DNA of 64,000 nucleotides from Monodelphis domestica (Eukaryota > Chordata > Mammalia > Didelphimorphia > Didelphidae), in contig NC_077230.1 of NCBI RefSeq assembly GCF_027887165.1, forward strand, positions 27,925,851 to 27,989,850. The letters are read 5' to 3'. The notes below the pieces were generated by a model. The model searched no databases. It was given only the letters and a program-made list of their open reading frames with translations, and had not been told where the DNA came from. The position numbers and the translations under genes are program-made. Of this stretch, positions 38,006 to 49,200 are shown piece by piece; position 1 is the stretch's first letter, and the number at the start of each line of letters is the position of its first letter.

Positions 38006-39233
38006 GAAGAACTGGAAAGCAAGTGGAGAAGTATGAGTATGAGTAGGATGTAAAGATGAATAGGAAGGACTTTTGAGGACTGGACACAGTCAAATAAAGT
38101 CAAAGATTGTCTTCGAAAGCCAAGGGTAGTTCCATGGGCAGAGTCCTATTTTCCCATCATGTAAGGGCAAATAGGGTGGCGTGAATATATAAGCATAGAA
38201 TGAACATGTCTGAAAAGCGTTGTGGAGACCTAGAAGTAAGGAAAACAATGCCAACGTTTGTCTGGGCTCAGAGTAATCCTAGGGGTGGATTCCATTTTTC
38301 ACTAGTTAAGAGAAAAAAAAATGACCTAAAAATGATAATTATATGCAGTTTTACATAAGATAACCAGAAAGTATTTAATTGTACCTTGTTTCTGTTTATT
38401 TATTAAATATTTCTTTATTAACACTAAGGAATGGTAATACCTAAAAGCCTCATTTACCAACTCTCTACCATTAGTCTTCAAGTACCTGCAACAGAAAGAA
38501 TAAGCCAATCATATTTATTTCTTTTTATATCTTTTTCTTATCTTTTTCTTTTAGATTAGAACCCCACTGCTACAGCAGTTCTATTTAAAGAACCTCAAGT
38601 CCCCCATCCCACAAAAAGCAGTAGACACTGATTCCACATAACCAAGTAAAAGGAAAGAGGACACAAGGAGTAATTAAATGGGTTTCTAGCTTGAGAAGTT
38701 CTATCATGACTGGAAGAAAATGGACTAGAATCCATTATCCTCTCAGAGCTTAGTCAGAGGAGACTCAAGTAGAGGTGTATTGGAGCCAGCTCAAACTGGA
38801 GAGATAATTGTTAAACTGTCAGAGAAGACATTTTTCCAACTTGGAAATCATCATTTGATTTATTATTATATTACATATTTAGACTTGAGGAAGTGATGAA
38901 GAAATGTTCATGTTACAGAGTAAGCTTAAAAGTGTATTATCCTTATATTTATTTTTAGAGTCATTTATTAAACACTTAACAGCATCCCTCTGTGCTCAAA
39001 TAATCAAATTGTTCAGAACTCTAGTATATAGAAAAGAAACCCTTACTCAAAACAATAAGGAAATCACTGACAGAAAAGAAATGAAATTATAGAAAAAAAT
39101 TTAAGGCAATCATATGGGCAAAGAAGGGGGGGGGACTTCCTATTTTCAAATGGCATACTGGTATACAGTAATTAGAAAACCCCAGAGAATCGATGAAGAA
39201 GATAATTAAGAAGATATAATAATCAAATCATTT
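38006..39233. other. Unclassified DNA
   Basis: I see no recognisable gene or repeat. Confidence 0.4.
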
Positions 39234-39251
39234 AAGAAATACTTTATACAA

Positions 39252-39459
39252 GGGGGAAGCTGGGTAGCTCAGTGGATTGAGAGCCAGGGCTAGAGACAGG
39301 AGGTCCTAGTTCTAAATCTGGCCTCAGACACTTCCCAGCTGTGTGACCCTGGGCAAGTCACTTGACCCCCATTGCCTAGCCCTTACAACTCTCCTACCTT
39401 GGAACCAATACACAGTATTGACTCCAAGAGAGAAGGTAAGGGTTTAAAAAAAAAAAGAA
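39252..39459 (+). mobile_element. Full-length tRNA/CORE-type marsupial SINE
   Basis: The best-preserved copy here. It starts at 'gctgggtagctcagtggatt', carries 'tgtgaccctgggcaagtcac' and ends in an A-rich tail. Perfect 18-bp flanking duplications 'aagaaatactttatacaa' at 39234-39251 and 39460-39477 mark a clean, fairly young insertion by L1 machinery. Confidence 0.95.
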
Positions 39460-39552
39460 AAGAAATACTTTATACAACTAGGCAACAGGATACTGTACCC
39501 ATGAGTAAGATCCTTCATTGTCCTAAAAGAAGTGGGGAATGAAGAAACATAA

Positions 39553-39937
39553 TGTTATCACAGGAACTTGCCCTCCAGTCCCCTAATGGGGCCCCTTGTC
39601 CCAAGAACTAAAATTACCACGTCCTTGTTTATGAACTTCCATAAGGATATGTTATCTCAAGACTTCAGGTTTTACTGACCTGGGTCACAGGCTGACCATA
39701 TGTTAAAAGGAAACATTTGTGTACCAGGGACTAAGATTGATGTGTCTTCACTTCTGGTGCCTGGTTCTCAAGACAACTCCCACCCCTAGCCCCACTATAT
39801 AAACCAGACCTATGCAATGCTCAAGGTCTCCTGCTTCTTGTGGAGGCCCAAGTTATAGCTTGAATAAAGTACCTCTTGTGTATTGCATTACTGTGTGTGT
39901 CTCTTCCTTGGAATCTGAACCAGAACTGGACCGAACA
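39553..39937 (+). mobile_element. Solo LTR
   Basis: 385 bp from 'tgttatcacagg' to 'ggaccgaaca', with a TATA box 'TATATAAA' at 39796-39803 and AATAAA at 39863-39868, so the order is U3, R and U5. No PBS or internal region follows. A target duplication was not evident, so the outer ends may be off by a few bases. Confidence 0.65.
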
Positions 39938-40579
39938 TTAATACCATGTAAATAATTAGAAGAGAGTAAGCCGAGATACTTTTCAAAAATATGGTTGTTA
40001 TAATTCTTGATCAAACAAAGAATAGAGGAGATCATAAAATATAAAATTTTGACTACATAATATTTAAATTTTGACTACATAATATTTAAAAGCTCATTGA
40101 TAAAATTCATGACTATAAAATTAGAAGGTAAAATATAGTATGAAAAAATTTTTCATCAATGTCAATGAGAAAAGCCTGATATATATATATATGTATATAT
40201 ATAGTGTGTGTTTATATATGTTTGTGTAACATTATATAATATGGTTTGACAGTAGGCCCACTCTGAAAATCAAGAATATTAGATTTACTTTCCTACTCCT
40301 ATCCCCAGGAGTGCTTTAGAATCCAGAGATTGGGGAATCTTTATTTGCTGGTATTGTTTTAGTCTCCACAGAATGTGTAACCCCAATTTTAATGGCCCTG
40401 TAATGAACATACTTCTCCAATTTTATCAATGCACATCACATTATTTTTAACAAATGGAGAATTAACTTTAAAGATACAGCAAGAACAAATAGTTCTTCCA
40501 TTCACTGGGTGACATAATCCTTCTCCTTCTCCATTTTTCTCTTGGTTTAGTTCAGTTTCTAAATAGGATTAGTTTTACC
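39938..40579. other. Unclassified AT-rich DNA
   Basis: Contains a (TA)n run at about 40180-40208. Nothing else recognised. Confidence 0.4.
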
Positions 40580-41362
40580 AAGTTCAAGTTCAAAGTGCAA
40601 TTGGACTGAAGTCCCTGAACCCTGCTTCCTAATATTTCACTACTGGATTGACTACAGCTCCTGGCCTGAATTCTCTGACTCCTGGATCTCTATGGTTTGA
40701 GCTCCTGGGTAAGAAACTATACCCTCTACACTTAGAGTTGAAAAAGTATGATTGTAAAAAAAGGCAAAACCCAGTACCTCTTGGTCTTAGAGCATTTCCT
40801 TTTACCATTGTGGAAGGGAGAAATGCTAAAATGAATGCAATAACTGGATTTTGCAAGGTTATCTCATGAAGAAATGAGATGGAACACTGACTGCCAATGG
40901 GGGATGGGAAAGGAACATTTCAGCTAAGAAAAGGAAGAGCAGTTAGAGGATGCTGGTCTTTTCTCTTTGACTTGAAGAGGGAAGGAGTAAAATCTTCATT
41001 GAGCCTACTTAGCTACCAATCTATAAATTCCCTGTTGAGCAGGAAAAGATCCAGACCATTCATCTGTGTTATAGTCGTGGGATAGAGACTTTTTTTCTTT
41101 TCCGGGAAGGCAATAGCCTATCCTTCAGAAGACTCATTCAAAGCCATATCTCTGTGATAAAAACTATCATCACCTTGAATCTATAAAGACATTAAGATAG
41201 TCTGGTACTTAGTCCCCAGACTTATGCCTCAAACCCCTGAAGACATCTATTGGAAGGAGATAGTCCAGGGGCTTCCTGTTTCCTCTTTCCTAAATTATAC
41301 CCTAAACCCTTATCCAATAAATAGTTATTTTACTTTACTGAAGACTCAGACATCTTAAATGT
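40580..41362 (+). mobile_element. Candidate LTR
   Basis: GC-richer than its surroundings and ends shortly after 'ccttatccaataaatagtta' (AATAAA). Limits are unclear. Several chance frames lie inside it. Confidence 0.3.
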
Positions 41363-42407
41363 ACTAGAAGTGGGATTACAAATACATCAAATGAAGAAGA
41401 AAGAGACTGAAGGATATTTTCCCTTACCCTTCAGCTCTAGTCAGATCCGACTGTATTGTTCAAACAGCTCTGCCTGGGGGGAGGGAGAATTAGTGTTACT
41501 CTTTATCTGTTCCCTCTCTCTCAAAACCTTGGTTCCTTTAACTTCCCCACTAGTACACCAAGTAATGTTAACTACTGTAAGAGTCCTTCACTCTCACATA
41601 GGAATACAAGAAAAAAAGCACCCTGATTAGGCAGTTTTAAAGGTACAGACAGTTCTACCTAATCCAACTAATGGAAACTTCATTATAGGAACAAGTATAC
41701 ATTCTCTAGTATCCAGAAGCATCATCTCTGTGGGTTATGCCTTTTTAATATAGCTATGGACCCATTCCCAAATATATAGGCAATTGACTCAACTATAGAA
41801 AATCAAGAATCTTTTATTCAGTGGAAAGTGGTAAAAGTTTATAAGCATACAGATTTCATAGGAATTGCAAACTAAAAATCACCCTAAGAAGTCATGCCTT
41901 AAATCTGTAATAGTAAAAGAAATACAAATTAAACAAACTCTGAAACAATAGAAGATAGCAAAGATGAAAAAAGAAAAAGAAAAACCAGTGAAGGTACCAG
42001 AGGACAATGATAAAATCAATTTTTCGTGGCAGAACATGAGGAATAAAATCACTTTCAAATTTTATGTTTAATTATTATTCTTCATCATGAAAGTATATAT
42101 TTAGGAGGAGACATTTTGTTCTTCTATTTCAGAAATTATTCCAATGTAAGGAATATTATATCAATAAAGTTTATTTAAGCAATAAAATGAAAGTAGCTAT
42201 ATTTAAAAATACATTGGTAGTGTGTTCCCTTTCCATGAAAGTGATCAAGCTGAGAAGGTGCCATTCAGCATTATTTGAGGGATTTTCCTCACTGGTAATT
42301 CTCAGTAGCAATAAATCTGCAGGCATATTGCTGCAAAACTAAATAGTAAGAGTTTAAAATTTAATAAATAAATGAAATGTTAACTTCAAGGTATAGATTA
42401 GGCCTTG
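41363..42407. other. Unclassified DNA with an L1 scrap
   Basis: 'agtaaaagaaatacaaatta' near 41910 resembles old L1. The rest is unrecognised. It ends at the provirus target site. Confidence 0.4.
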
Positions 42408-42412
42408 GATTG
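42408..42412. repeat. Provirus target-site duplication, left copy
   Basis: 'gattg' directly precedes the LTR terminus TGTAGC and is repeated at 51871-51875. A sixth base does not match. Confidence 0.9.
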
Positions 42413-42730
42413 TGTAGCCTCCCGGCCTGCGAGAGGCTGCAAGGGGTGAAAGAGAGGATAGAGATAGAGTAGAAGTATTGATCCCGCGAAGGGCGTGAAC
42501 GAGCCGACTTTAGAGATGTGAATAACCGAGTCAGTAGACAAATATTATTTGTATGAGCCACAGCTAAGCTCCGACCACTGAGTGTGAATATTCAGGCTAA
42601 AACCACCCAATGATCTCGATTTAACACCATACTGGTCAGAGGATAATGCTAGCTCAGATGGAAAGGAGATCAGAAACTGAAGGAGGTAGATAATGCTAGG
42701 TAGCATTAGGAGAAAGAGAGGAAGTAAGGC

Positions 42731-42754
42731 AGGCCTGGCCTAAAGGCCAGGCCT
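42731..42754 (-). other. Perfect LTR hairpin in R/U5
   Basis: 10-bp arms (AGGCCTGGCC and GGCCAGGCCT) with a 4-nt loop, about 85-115 nt downstream of the TATA box in element sense. It is therefore inside the predicted transcript. The same hairpin is at 51488-51511 in the 5' LTR. Confidence 0.9.
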
Positions 42755-42836
42755 TAGTGAGAAAGACAGAGAAGAGAGAGAGAGACAGGCAGGCAGGGGA
42801 GAAGATGTTCAAGTGTGGGGAGCTTGCTGGGGCTCG

Positions 42837-42846
42837 TTTATTTATA
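42837..42846 (-). promoter_or_regulatory. TATA box overlapping AATAAA (3' LTR)
   Basis: Element sense TATAAATAAA. AATAAA is embedded in the TATA box and no second AATAAA lies downstream in the LTR, so R may be short, as in some betaretroviruses. The site doing promoter work is the 5' LTR copy. Confidence 0.75.
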
Positions 42847-43113
42847 GTCTTGACAGCTCAATACATATTGAACAGTTATATGATACCTCAATACATATGG
42901 ATGAGTTACCTGGGGTATTCCCATTGGATAATGCAACTTATGACAAGGTGAAGGTGGGGTTATTATCCCCGGGAGAGTGAGACAAAGGAAAGCCAGGTTT
43001 CGCGCCTAAACTTCAGCCACGCTGGCAATAAAATTTATTGCCATGCACAGGATGGCCATGAGCTCACTCACATTCCTTGTCTCTTCGTAATGCCTATGGT
43101 CTGGACTGCTACA

Positions 43114-43126
43114 TCTCCCCCTTTTT
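43114..43126 (-). promoter_or_regulatory. Polypurine tract
   Basis: Element sense AAAAAGGGGGAGA, directly before the U3 TG. It primes plus-strand DNA synthesis in retroviruses. Confidence 0.95.
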
Positions 43127-44212
43127 GTTTGACACACAAATGAATAGAGTAATATCAAAATGTAACTCAACACACGCTAAGTATAAACACACTGGTGCAC
43201 AATCATAATAATTCAAAGTGAGAAAATCAAACCAGATTATAAAACTCAAATATAAAAATCAAGTGTGAACTTTCTTTCTATCTAAGTGCTTAACAAAATA
43301 ATGATATAAGATATAAAAATGTCAAAAAGAAAAAATAATTTCCATAACACTGATCCTGGTTTCATGAGGTAGAAGTTCTCTGTCTGACAAGATAGGTGCT
43401 TCAGTTAACCACGTCACTCTTCACCAGTCAGAACCATGAGAAGCTGTCAGATCTCATCATGATTAGCAAAACTGACCTCCTCTGGACCTGAAGGATAAAT
43501 GCTTTCCTTCTCTTGAACTGATTCTGCATCTTTGGGATCTATTCGCTCTCACTGCCAGATGCCTGCCACCTAAGAAACTGGTTGGTAGGACGATGCCAGG
43601 ACATCCGGTGACTGAGGGCGTCAGTGCACTATGTCTCTGCATTCCCCAATCTCAAGCATCCATTTCACATGGAAAATGCATCACCGTGGCTTAGGCTGTC
43701 TGGTCCATAATGAAAGATTCATTATGATTCCCGTTGCATGCAATCAGACATCACTCTCCAGAATGGTCAACTGAAAATTAACAATTTCTGTCATGTTCTC
43801 ATGTTTACTGACCGTAAGGTGACTGTAATTCTAGAAATCTTTGCACCTTCATAATTTGGATCAGAGCATTAACAGTACCTTCCTTATACTCAAAGTTCTG
43901 GCCTTAATAGTGTAAAAGAAAAATTCAAGGTTGATCAATCAAAAGTGACTTTAAAAAGTGTCCTCTAAAATATAAATACTGATCTTATAGCAAAATACTG
44001 ATCTCTGTAAAATTTCTTAGAAATACTGATCTGTATAAGATTCCTCTCCCTTTTCTTTTTGATTGTGTGGTGGGAGAGATCCCTTTAAAGAAAAAAAAAA
44101 CATCCTCTCTGAACAATTCAGGAGGGACAGACATGTGACATAGCAAACATGCCTTCATCTTCTCAGTATATAGCAAAGATTGGAATGTAAAATATCATGA
44201 TACTCTGGTCTT
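43127..44212 (-). other. Noncoding region between env and the PPT
   Basis: 1,086 nt with no convincing frame (the best, at 43985-44176, has 63 codons and no family resemblance). Three copies of 'aatactgatct' lie at about 43975-44032. Betaretroviruses can place RNA-export elements near the 3' end of env, so this region may hold one. That is inference. Confidence 0.6.
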
Positions 44213-46213
44213 TCATGGAACGGTCGTGTTCAATTCAACATTTTCAGGCACCAATTGCCTAGTGTGATAAGACCGTGCCAATTCTGGCAGTATGCCTTGA
44301 ATGTAGGCTCTGTTTTTACAGCTTCTGCTGCAAAGTATAATCAAACCCATAGCCAATAATATGAATAAAATGATAGTACCAATGCTGGTTAAGTTAGCTC
44401 TACCAAACCAATTTTGGGGATCTAGGGAAGATAAAGTTGCTTCCCAATTTGCAGCTATGTTTGCAGCTTCATTCTCATATACAATTTGGTCTATTTTGTT
44501 GATCTGCTGTTGCAATTTAATAATGTCCAAGGTGCTGTTATGGCTTCCCCAAGCACCCTTGATGTGCTGAACGACCAGTTGCCATTCATATGACACATTA
44601 TCATATGGCAACGGAGTAATACGATAACCCGTTTGATTGTAATGACAGGGATAAGTAATCCTTGTGTGTAAAGCTTCAACCTCTTTACCTAACCAAAACA
44701 CAGCATCTTTTAGACTGTCCAGCTCATCTCTATAAGCTAAGTCAATACTCTGCTGAGTGTGCCATAATTTGGAAGAGTTAGACACCACTTCCTGTATGAA
44801 CTCATGGTTCTGGATAGAGGAAGTTAATGCCAATGTTGCCGTGGTTAGTGATGTGATCATGGCAATTACTGAGACTACGGCTCCTATAATCTCCAAGACC
44901 ATTCTCTTGGACCTATGTATAACCATGTTAAATGCCTTTTGAACGATGTGCACAGTAGGCGCAGATGCCCACGTCTCTGTCAAGTTGACAGGTACCCACA
45001 TTAAAGGTGGATGATACATGATAGCAACATATGAATCTTGGTGTTTAGGACTAAGGCATTGATGTAGGCGGCATTTTGTGCAGTTGATCTCATATAGACC
45101 TTGGTCATTTTTAAAAATTCGAAGGCTATTACCTACTAGCATTACATAAGGAGCAAAAACACATGCAGTGACATTAACGTGACTGTCATACTCAAGATCA
45201 AGTCCTGAGTTCTTCACCTTGACCTTAAACTTGTATATCGGCTGCGTGGCAGCCACTATCTTCCACTGCGTGTTCTGTATAGGACCTGCTTCAATAGCAA
45301 GTCTAGAACCAGCCATGTCTACTTCTAGTAAGTCCTCAATTTTCTGAAAATTCTGACATGGCATGTGCCATTTCTCATAGTCAGTGTATTTGCCTAATCG
45401 CGTCAGTTGTTCAGAGCGACCACAACGTAACCTGGGTGCCCAATTGTAGATGTTAAAGTCTGTGGTTGCCGGCATCTTAACCTTTCTGGGAACTCGGACA
45501 GAGCAATCTGTCCATGGCAACTCCTTTTGTACCGTACCTATCTGATTTGGACATAGGTACTTGTTAGCCGGGTGTTTAGGTTGGAACGTCTTACGTGCTA
45601 ACTCATCTCCCATTCCTATCACACCCATGCCAACCCCTACATAACTGTTGTCAGTGGCATTTTTGACAATCCACGCTTGATGTCTGCGTGGTACACAGAA
45701 AGAATTACCAATAAACGAATTTCTAAAAGACATACAAAATGGAGGATACACAGTAGATCCTGAATAATTGTACAGAGCTCCTTCAGACTCTAGAGGAACA
45801 CGTTTGGCTAGAATAGGGTGTGGTAGCCAGTCCGTGTTGTTAACATACACCAGAGGGGGCTTGTCCATCCAAGTTAACATTCTCAAAATAGGAGGTTTGG
45901 GCACGATGGACCAGTAGACTTCAGCATGACAGATGTTCAGCAAAGTCAAAATAGTGAATGTCATCAGAGTAAATGTAATGTCAGTGTTCAGAGTGCGTGC
46001 ATTCACCAGTGTTGCCTTCGATCCCGGTGCCCTGCGCTTGACCATCAGGTAGCTGACTGGAGACAGCAGCGATGCTCGTCTGCTTCTCGTCCTGGTCTCG
46101 GGCAGCCGGTGCGGTGCTAGACTGGTGAGCCTGTTCCTCTGCTCCCCTTGCATCTGGAAGCGGTCCCTTCCACGGTTTGAGATGCTTACTGGGAGTCCAG
46201 ATTTCTCCATCAT
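44213..46213 (-). CDS. env: Retroviral Env glycoprotein precursor
   Basis: 666 codons from the first of two adjacent ATGs (46213), which sit directly after a splice acceptor. An upstream ATG at 46231 would be removed by splicing. The long leader (about 97 residues) has an arginine-rich part (SNRGRDRF...TRTRSRRASLL) and a hydrophobic core (TLMTFTILTLL) ending at CHA. SU carries several N-glycosylation sequons. The furin-type site HRSKR precedes the fusion peptide (VLEIIGAVVSVIA). TM has a membrane anchor (IILFILLAMGLIIL) and a tail of about 37 residues. It resembles MMTV/HERV-K-type Envs and lacks the CX6CC motif of gamma-type TMs. There is no internal stop. It overlaps the end of pol by 233 nt in another frame. 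Confidence 0.95.
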   Translation of the reverse strand: MMEKSGLPVSISNRGRDRFQMQGEQRNRLTSLAPHRLPETRTRSRRASLLSPVSYLMVKRRAPGSKATLVNARTLNTDITFTLMTFTILTLLNICHAEVYWSIVPKPPILRMLTWMDKPPLVYVNNTDWLPHPILAKRVPLESEGALYNYSGSTVYPPFCMSFRNSFIGNSFCVPRRHQAWIVKNATDNSYVGVGMGVIGMGDELARKTFQPKHPANKYLCPNQIGTVQKELPWTDCSVRVPRKVKMPATTDFNIYNWAPRLRCGRSEQLTRLGKYTDYEKWHMPCQNFQKIEDLLEVDMAGSRLAIEAGPIQNTQWKIVAATQPIYKFKVKVKNSGLDLEYDSHVNVTACVFAPYVMLVGNSLRIFKNDQGLYEINCTKCRLHQCLSPKHQDSYVAIMYHPPLMWVPVNLTETWASAPTVHIVQKAFNMVIHRSKRMVLEIIGAVVSVIAMITSLTTATLALTSSIQNHEFIQEVVSNSSKLWHTQQSIDLAYRDELDSLKDAVFWLGKEVEALHTRITYPCHYNQTGYRITPLPYDNVSYEWQLVVQHIKGAWGSHNSTLDIIKLQQQINKIDQIVYENEAANIAANWEATLSSLDPQNWFGRANLTSIGTIILFILLAMGLIILCSRSCKNRAYIQGILPELARSYHTRQLVPENVELNTTVP

Positions 46214-49200
46214 CTGTGGAAACACAAGCATATCCTCGACCCATCGTTATTAGTCTGTTCGGACCTCTGTAATCTTTGTCTCCTGGCAATCTCCAAAAAA
46301 CCCAGGGCTGCTGCACCGTGTCCATTGTGTCATGACACTCAAAATGCGTCTGCATAGGTGTAGCATTCAGCCCTTCTGGGATGGAGAAATGATTGAGAGT
46401 TAAAAGTACCATCCTTAACAATTTGTTAGGAATAATAGGTTTGGGTTTAGAGATGTCACCTTCATAAATTGTCAGGTACTCTCCTTTTTGTTTTTGTATC
46501 TGGTTCTTGAGAGTCCTGTTAGCTCTCTCCACTATTGCTTGACCAGTGGAGTTACCTGGAATTCCAGTTTTGTGGTTTATATTCCACAGTTTGCAAAATT
46601 CTGCAAACCTTTTGCTGGTGTATGCAGTACCATTGTCAGTTTTTATCTGACTTGGAATGCCCAAATGCGCAAATGCTTCCAGCAAGTGTGCAATGACATG
46701 AGAAACTTTTTCTCCCGTTTGTGCCGTGGCCCATATGACCCTTGAGTATGTGTCAATTGTCACATGCACATACTTCCACCTTCCAAAAGGAGCATATTGA
46801 GTCACATCCATCTGCCAAAGCTGGTTAGCTTTGAGTCCTCGGGGATTAGCTCCTGGGGGAAGAGGTGTAGAGGAGAACTGGGCACACGAGCCGCATTGCT
46901 GGATTATCTCCTGTGCCTGTCTTTTAGTAATGTCAAATTGGCATTTGAGAGATTTCGCATTTTGGTGCAATAAAGAATGTGATTTAACTGCATCTTGAAA
47001 AGCAGATGCCACTAAGGTATCCACCTTAGCGTTTCCCTCCGAGAGAGGACCAGGGAGGTTAGTGTGTGAACGAATATGTGTTATAAAAAATTTGTTCTGC
47101 CTCTGCCATATCACCATCTGGGTGGTACGGAACAAGAGATATAACTCTTCATCAGGTACAGGTTTAATCTTTGCTGTTTCTAGCGAATTAACCAAATTAA
47201 CCACATATAATGAATCACAGATTATATTACAAGCTTGTACTACATCCCTTAGTACACTGCGAACTGCAGCTAATTCAGCTTTTTGTGGAGAGCCATAAGT
47301 AGTGTCTAATAACATTGTGCTATCCTGGACTACAGCTCCTGCTCTCCCATGTTTTGATGCATCTGTAAAAACGTTCACAGCATCTACAAGAGGATGCATG
47401 GATGTCATTCTTGGAAAAATAATAGGAGTCAATTTTACAAACTGCAGTATCTTATTAGCAGGAATGTGATTATCTATCTGTCCTGTATAATCTGCAAAAG
47501 CAATTTGCCATGGCAAAGACTGTGCAAATAAATTCTGAACTTGCTCTCTTGTTATAGGCACATGAATTGTACTAGGATCTATGCCAGTTAACTGTCTTGC
47601 CCTTTTTCTGATCTGAGTTATCAGTAAAATGATAAGTTCTAGATAGGTAGTGAGGGATTTAGTTTGTTGATTGGCTAAATGAATCCATTCTATGATGTGT
47701 TGGTCCTGATGTAAAGCACCTGTGGGAGTATACCTTGTCTGTAGAACAGACGCTATTAAGGGTAATGATGGATCAATTCTATACAATCTGGCTTTTGACA
47801 CCGCTTCTTCCACTACCTTTAACTCCTCCTCCGCTTTGGGAGACAGCGTTCTAGGGGATGATAAAGCAGCATCTCCTTTTAAAGTGGCATACAGGTTTTC
47901 CAACTGTCCTGTAGAGATTTTTAGAAAAGGTCTGAGCCAATTAATATCACCTAACAATTTCTGGAAGTCGTTCAATGTATTCAGGGAATCTCTACGAATC
48001 TCAATTTTCTGTGGTCGGATCTCTTGATCATACACTAGTGTTCCTAGGTACTTGTAAGGGGGCGTGGTTTGAATCTTTTCCTTAGAGATCACCAGATTTG
48101 CAGCTGTTAAAGCTTTGGTGGCGTCTGAGAGCAATATCTCCACCTCGCCACTAGATGGCGCCGCTAACAGAATGTCATCTACATATTGGATTATGTGATA
48201 TTTTGCGTGTTTATGTCTAACCTTTTCTAGTGCATGACCTACATATTTCTGGCATAAACAGCTGCTTACACGAAGCCCTTGTGGAAGGCACAGCCATTCG
48301 AATCTTTTGAAAGGAGTACCATAATTTATTGAGGGTACAGAGAATGCAAATCTGTGACAATCTTGTGGGGACAGGCGGATATTGAAAAAACAATCCTTCA
48401 AATCTATAACTATCAGCTTCCAGTTTATGGGAATCGGACCCGGGGAAGGTAATCCCGGTTGCCTCGTCCCCATGTCCACTAGCTGTTCATTGATCTTCCT
48501 AAGATCATGGACTAGCCTCCACTTCCCTGCCTTCTTTGGCACTAGAAAAATCGGGGTGTTCCAGGGACTGTTTGATTCTCGTATGTGACCTAAGCTTAAT
48601 TGTTCCTGTATTATGGCCTCTAAATGTACTAATTTCTCCTTAGATATAGGCCATTGGTTAATCCAAATGGGTTTGGAACTTAACCACGTGATAGGGTCAG
48701 CGAATAGCGGGGCGATGCTTGCCGCACCCACAAATTCTGTGTGCAGTTTGTCCGATGTGGTCAATGTTATGTTCATTGCGGACATCACCTCTCTGCCCCA
48801 AAGAGATTGGGCAATATCTAGTACATAAGGTTTAAATATACCTCTATGTCCTTCACTATCAGACCACGATAAAGTATTCGCTGATTGGAGAATGTGCTCA
48901 GGAGTGCCTATGCCTATTAACTTCTGGTGAGGTTCAATGACTTCCCATGATTCTGGCCAATCCGTAGCAGAGATCACCGAGATGTCTGCTCCAGAATCCA
49001 GGATGCCTGAGATAACCCTGTCTTCTACAAACAAAGACATTACCATCCTATCCTGAGTCACTTTTTGAGACCAAAACAATCCATGGGCTGTGGAGTCAAG
49101 GCTGCTTTTTTGAAGCTTGCTCTTTAGAGAGAAATCAGCTTCAGGGAATATGGTCAAGTAAGCTAGATTGGTGTCCTTTGAAATGCAAAATGCTGGCTTT

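Larger units (their letters stand above)
42413..43113 (-). repeat. 3' LTR
   Basis: 701 bp, with termini TGTAGC...GCTACA. In element sense U3 holds a CCAAT box (plus-strand attgg at 42923-42927) and TATAAATAAA (42846-42837). Downstream lie a strong hairpin (42731-42754) and a long U5. Offset to the 5' LTR is exactly 8,757 bp with no gap. The 64-codon frame on its plus strand is antisense and repeats in both LTRs. Confidence 0.97.

Noticed and set aside
42361-42561. Sense-strand frame at the LTR end (also 51094-51318), considered as a sag-like gene
   Set aside because: Only about 66-74 codons, crosses the LTR boundary and has no recognisable motif.
42757-42951. 64-codon plus-strand frame in the LTR, repeated at 51514-51708
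   Set aside because: It is antisense to the provirus and identical in both LTRs only because the LTRs are identical. There is no resemblance to a superantigen or other LTR-encoded product.
44213-44800. Gamma-type immunosuppressive/CX6CC region in TM
   Set aside because: The expected cysteine pattern is absent. The TM is of the betaretroviral type.
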